Shown: one piece after another, positions 5,934 to 8,699 of the stretch
Layout: each line of letters opens with the position of its first letter
Numbering within the stretch: the stretch's first letter is position 1
DNA from: Gammaproteobacteria bacterium
GTDB taxonomy: Bacteria; Pseudomonadota; Gammaproteobacteria; Chromatiales; Chromatiaceae
Assembly: GCA_013041975.1 (NCBI GenBank)
Contig: JABDQZ010000153.1
Coordinates: forward strand, 1 to 8,699
DNA: 8,699 nt
Direction of reading: 5' to 3'
Notes under the pieces: model-generated
Told to the model about the DNA's origin: nothing
The model's input: only the letters and a program-made list of their open reading frames with translations
Database searches by the model: none
Made by a program: the position numbers and the translations under genes

Positions 5934-6890
5934 TTAGCCGGAATAGATTCCATTTTTAACGGCAGTGACATGTGCCAGGATGGATAGCGCAATTTCAGCC
6001 GGTTTTTTACTGCCAATATCCAGACCGACAGGACCATGAATACGTTTTAGTTGATCGTTGCTGTAGCCCAGTGTTGCAAGACGCTTTAAGCGGTTGCTCG
6101 CTGAACGTCTGGAACCTAATGCGCCAATATAAAACGCATCCGATTCCAGTGCCGCAATCAACCCCAGGTCATCCTGGCGCGGATCATGAGCGAGTGCAAC
6201 GATGGCGGTTCGTTGTAGATTGCCAACCTGGTTGATGGCATCGTCCGGTATCATCTTGATGTAATCAACTTGCTCGACGGGATCATGGTTTTCATAATTA
6301 TCACGCGGGTCACAAATCACGACCCGGTAGTCAAGCGGCAATGCCATGCGTGCAAGCTGACTGGCTATTTGCCCATTACCAATGATGAAAAGCTGCCAGG
6401 CGGGACCAAATGTTTTTACCACCGCAGATTCAGTTTGCTGAATTTCCTTACCGACTTTGCCAGTCAACAAATTCACTGTTCCGGTATTGGTATCCACCTT
6501 TCTGGCAACAAGCTTTCCCTGCCTGAGTTCAGTCAATATTTTTTCTATCGACAATGCATCAGTAAGCTGCTCGATAAATAAAAACAACTGACCACCACAG
6601 GGAAGACCCAGCTGGTTTGCCTGCTGCGCATCAACACCATAGTTAACGAATGCCGGATAGGCCTCGACCAGCTGATTAGCTTGTAATCTCTCGATAAGCT
6701 GCTGTTCAACACAGCCACCGGAAACTGACCCTGCGTATTTTCCTGAAAGATTCATTACCATCAGGGAGCCCGGCGGTCGTGGTGATGACCCCCATGTTTT
6801 CAAAACACTCACCAGAACAGCCTGTTCGCCGTTTTTCAGCCAGTTTAGTGCGGTACTGAGAACCTCTATGTCATCAGTTGCTTGACTCAT
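5934..6890 (-). CDS. xdhC: XdhC/CoxI-family molybdenum hydroxylase maturation factor
   Basis: 318 residues. XdhC proteins bind molybdenum cofactor, assist its sulfuration and hand it to the apo-hydroxylase. The N-terminal XdhC/CoxI domain shows GSSPRPPG (34-41), the hallmark GSVSGGCVE (54-62) with C60, and GLPCGG (95-100) with C98. The C-terminal half is a Rossmann fold: IIGNGQIA (169-176), CDPRD (193-197), HDPRQDD (235-241), IGALGSRRS (255-263) and a closing GLDIGSKKPAEIA segment (289-301), all typical of XdhC_C. It starts 16 bases after the stop of the hydroxylase subunit and ends five bases before mocA. The ribosome-binding site is weak, so coupling to the upstream gene is likely. Complete, with no missing motif noted. 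Confidence 0.9.
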   Translation of the reverse strand: MSQATDDIEVLSTALNWLKNGEQAVLVSVLKTWGSSPRPPGSLMVMNLSGKYAGSVSGGCVEQQLIERLQANQLVEAYPAFVNYGVDAQQANQLGLPCGGQLFLFIEQLTDALSIEKILTELRQGKLVARKVDTNTGTVNLLTGKVGKEIQQTESAVVKTFGPAWQLFIIGNGQIASQLARMALPLDYRVVICDPRDNYENHDPVEQVDYIKMIPDDAINQVGNLQRTAIVALAHDPRQDDLGLIAALESDAFYIGALGSRRSASNRLKRLATLGYSNDQLKRIHGPVGLDIGSKKPAEIALSILAHVTAVKNGIYSG

Positions 6891-6906
6891 TTATTAAAGC
6901 TGGCGG

Positions 6907-8699
6907 TCAGCCTTTGCGCAAATCGCTGTGTTTTAATGGGAAACTTCGGATACGTTTACCGGTTGCTGCAAATATTGCGTTTAAAACTGCGGGTGCAGCC
7001 ACAGCTATAGTCGGTTCACCAATACCGCCCCAGAAGCCACCCGAAGGCATGACGATAACGTCCACTTTTGGCATTTCAGATATCAACATGGAAGGATAAT
7101 TATGAAAATTATCCTGTTCGATAGCTCCATTTTTCAAGGTACATTCACCATAGAGTAATGCTGATAAACCGAAAACAAATGAGCCTTCCACCTGGGCCTC
7201 GATCTGCTGCGGATTAACCGCGTAGCCGGGGTCCGTAGCAGCCACGATGCGATGTACTTTCAGAATACCGTCCTGGTCAACAGAAACCTCTGCACACGCA
7301 GCAACATAGCTGGCAAATGCCTTGCAAACTGCCAAACCACGGTATACACCCTCTGGTGCTGGATTATCCCAACCGGCTTTTTCAGCAACCGCGTTAAGCA
7401 CTGCCAAACTCTTGGGCTGGTCTGCCATTAATTTTTGGCGGAATTTGAGGGGATCTTTGCCTCCAGCATTAGCCAGCTCGTCGATAAAGCTTTCTATGTA
7501 GATGGCGTTTTGATTAACGTTGACACCACGCCAGAAACCGGGTGGCACTGGCGGGTTACGCATGGCATGTTCCACCAGCAAATTGGGAATCGAGTAACTT
7601 ATAGCGTGATCACCATCAGGCAGCAAACCCTGAAAGACAAACATGTCAACGCCGTTTTGCATCCATTTTGGATTGACTGCCGCCAGTATCGACTGGCCAG
7701 AAATACGAATATTTAACCCGGTCAGCTCACCATTTTTATCCAGGCCACCAACAAGTCTGGCTTTGGTTATCGGGTGATAATGTCCATGCTGCATATCCTC
7801 CTCGCGTGTCCAAAGCAGTTTAACCGGTATACCGGGCAGTTGTTTGGCAATGGCAACCGCCTGCTTAACAAAATCATGGAAAGCACCACGTCGGCCAAAC
7901 CCGCCACCAAGATGTATTTTGTAAACTTCGCACTGTTCCACCGGTAATTGCGCGGCCTCGGCAGCAGCTTGCAGGGCGGCCTCGCCATTTTGGGTTGGAC
8001 ACCAGACTTCACAGTGTTGCTGGGTCCATCGGGCCGTGGCATTCATCGGCTCCATCGGGGCATGATTCTGGTAAGGATAAGCGTATGTCGCTTCAATAAT
8101 TTTTGCTGAATTTTCTATAGCCTGTTGCGCATCACCGGACTGGTTACCGGTAAAAGCTTGCTTGGCTGACAAGCCTTCGTTCAGCATTGCATCGATTGCA
8201 GTGCTATCCAAGTCAGCATTTGGCCCCAGGTCCCAGCTAATATCGACTTTGTCCAATGCTGTTTTCGCCTGCCACCAGTTTTCCGCAACCACGGCAACCG
8301 CATTATCCTCAACTTTAACAACAGCTTTTACACCCGGCATATTGATGGCAACAGCATCGTCAAAAGACTTCAACGTACCGCCAAAAACGGGACAGGCTCT
8401 TATGGCGGCATTTAGCATGCCAGGCAGGCTCAGGTCAGTACCAAATACCTGTTTGCCTGTTAATTTATCGAAGGTATCCAGTCGCTTGACCGGTTTGCCA
8501 ATCAGCTTCCAGTCTTTGGGATCTTTCAGTGTTACACCCAAGGGTGGTATTCCCTCAGCAGCTGCCGTGGCCACCTTGCCATAGGTTGTAGTTTGTCCGG
8601 AAGGTTTGTGAGTTATCACTCCGGAAGAGACTGAACATTCTTCAGCGGATACCCCCCATTTTTCAGCCGCTGCTTCTATCAGCATTACTCGTGCAGCCG
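6907..8699 (-). CDS. Molybdopterin-binding large subunit of an isoquinoline 1-oxidoreductase/xanthine dehydrogenase-family hydroxylase (5' partial)
   Basis: The frame is open to the right edge; an internal ATG at 8685 is not the start, since in-frame codons before it (AARV) continue a motif usual in this family. Numbering from that ATG gives 592 residues, roughly the C-terminal 80% of the usual length. Visible landmarks are YQNHAPMEPMN (205-215), the cofactor-binding GGGFGRR (260-266), a WRGVNVNQNAIYIESFIDELA-type segment (385-405), TDPGYAVNP (484-492) with QVEGSF (498-503), and GGIGEPT (553-559) whose E557 is the expected catalytic glutamate. The enzyme hydroxylates an aldehyde or N-heterocycle using water and a molybdenum dinucleotide cofactor. 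The GGGFGRR form and overall layout suggest the IorB/aldehyde oxidoreductase branch rather than true xanthine dehydrogenase; the substrate is not predictable. A small [2Fe-2S] partner gene is expected beyond the right edge. The downstream xdhC and mocA supply its cofactor. Confidence 0.88.
   Translation of the reverse strand, partial: AARVMLIEAAAEKWGVSAEECSVSSGVITHKPSGQTTTYGKVATAAAEGIPPLGVTLKDPKDWKLIGKPVKRLDTFDKLTGKQVFGTDLSLPGMLNAAIRACPVFGGTLKSFDDAVAINMPGVKAVVKVEDNAVAVVAENWWQAKTALDKVDISWDLGPNADLDSTAIDAMLNEGLSAKQAFTGNQSGDAQQAIENSAKIIEATYAYPYQNHAPMEPMNATARWTQQHCEVWCPTQNGEAALQAAAEAAQLPVEQCEVYKIHLGGGFGRRGAFHDFVKQAVAIAKQLPGIPVKLLWTREEDMQHGHYHPITKARLVGGLDKNGELTGLNIRISGQSILAAVNPKWMQNGVDMFVFQGLLPDGDHAISYSIPNLLVEHAMRNPPVPPGFWRGVNVNQNAIYIESFIDELANAGGKDPLKFRQKLMADQPKSLAVLNAVAEKAGWDNPAPEGVYRGLAVCKAFASYVAACAEVSVDQDGILKVHRIVAATDPGYAVNPQQIEAQVEGSFVFGLSALLYGECTLKNGAIEQDNFHNYPSMLISEMPKVDVIVMPSGGFWGGIGEPTIAVAAPAVLNAIFAATGKRIRSFPLKHSDLRKG

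Noticed and set aside
8162..8584. 140-codon plus-strand frame
   Set aside because: Lies wholly antisense to the hydroxylase subunit, whose frame has clear family motifs; it is a shadow frame.

Overview
This window looks like gammaproteobacterial chromosome. I infer that from the gene content, the tRNA-Asn-type sequence and the ordinary Sec signal peptides; the species is not identifiable. All convincing genes are on the minus strand, so each block reads right to left. A 43-base remnant of a tRNA-Asn gene on the plus strand (4311-4353), followed by a Rho-independent terminator, divides the window in two. The layout fits the end of a genomic island (left, 1-4310) joined to ordinary chromosome (right, 4354-8699).

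Left block: a two-gene operon with its own sigma70-like promoter at 4248-4276. The first gene (1154-4207) encodes a 1017-residue Sec-exported protein. Its C-terminal third carries the catalytic signature of the class II (toxin-type) adenylyl/nucleotidyl cyclases: anthrax edema factor, Bordetella CyaA and Pseudomonas ExoY. The catalytic residues can be placed one by one: R643, K660, K667, D784, D786, H836 and N842. The second gene (237-1157) overlaps it by the four bases ATGA. It encodes a secreted 306-residue protein with a domain resembling the calcium-dependent galactophilic lectin LecA (PA-IL). A secreted cyclase translationally coupled to a secreted lectin-like protein suggests a two-component, AB-like toxin aimed at eukaryotic cells. 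The domain calls rest on motifs visible in the sequence; the AB-toxin idea is inference.

Middle: after the tRNA remnant and terminator there are about 220 bases without a credible gene, possibly a dispersed repeat. Next comes a small exported alanine-rich helical protein (4625-5098) built on a 15-residue repeat; a strong Shine-Dalgarno sequence supports a GTG start.

Right block: a molybdenum-hydroxylase operon, read from the right edge leftwards. It holds a large molybdopterin-binding subunit of the xanthine dehydrogenase / isoquinoline 1-oxidoreductase type (5' end outside the window), an XdhC/CoxI-family maturation factor, and a MocA-type molybdenum cofactor cytidylyltransferase. The last two would make and insert the cofactor used by the first. 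The small [2Fe-2S] subunit is probably just outside the right edge.
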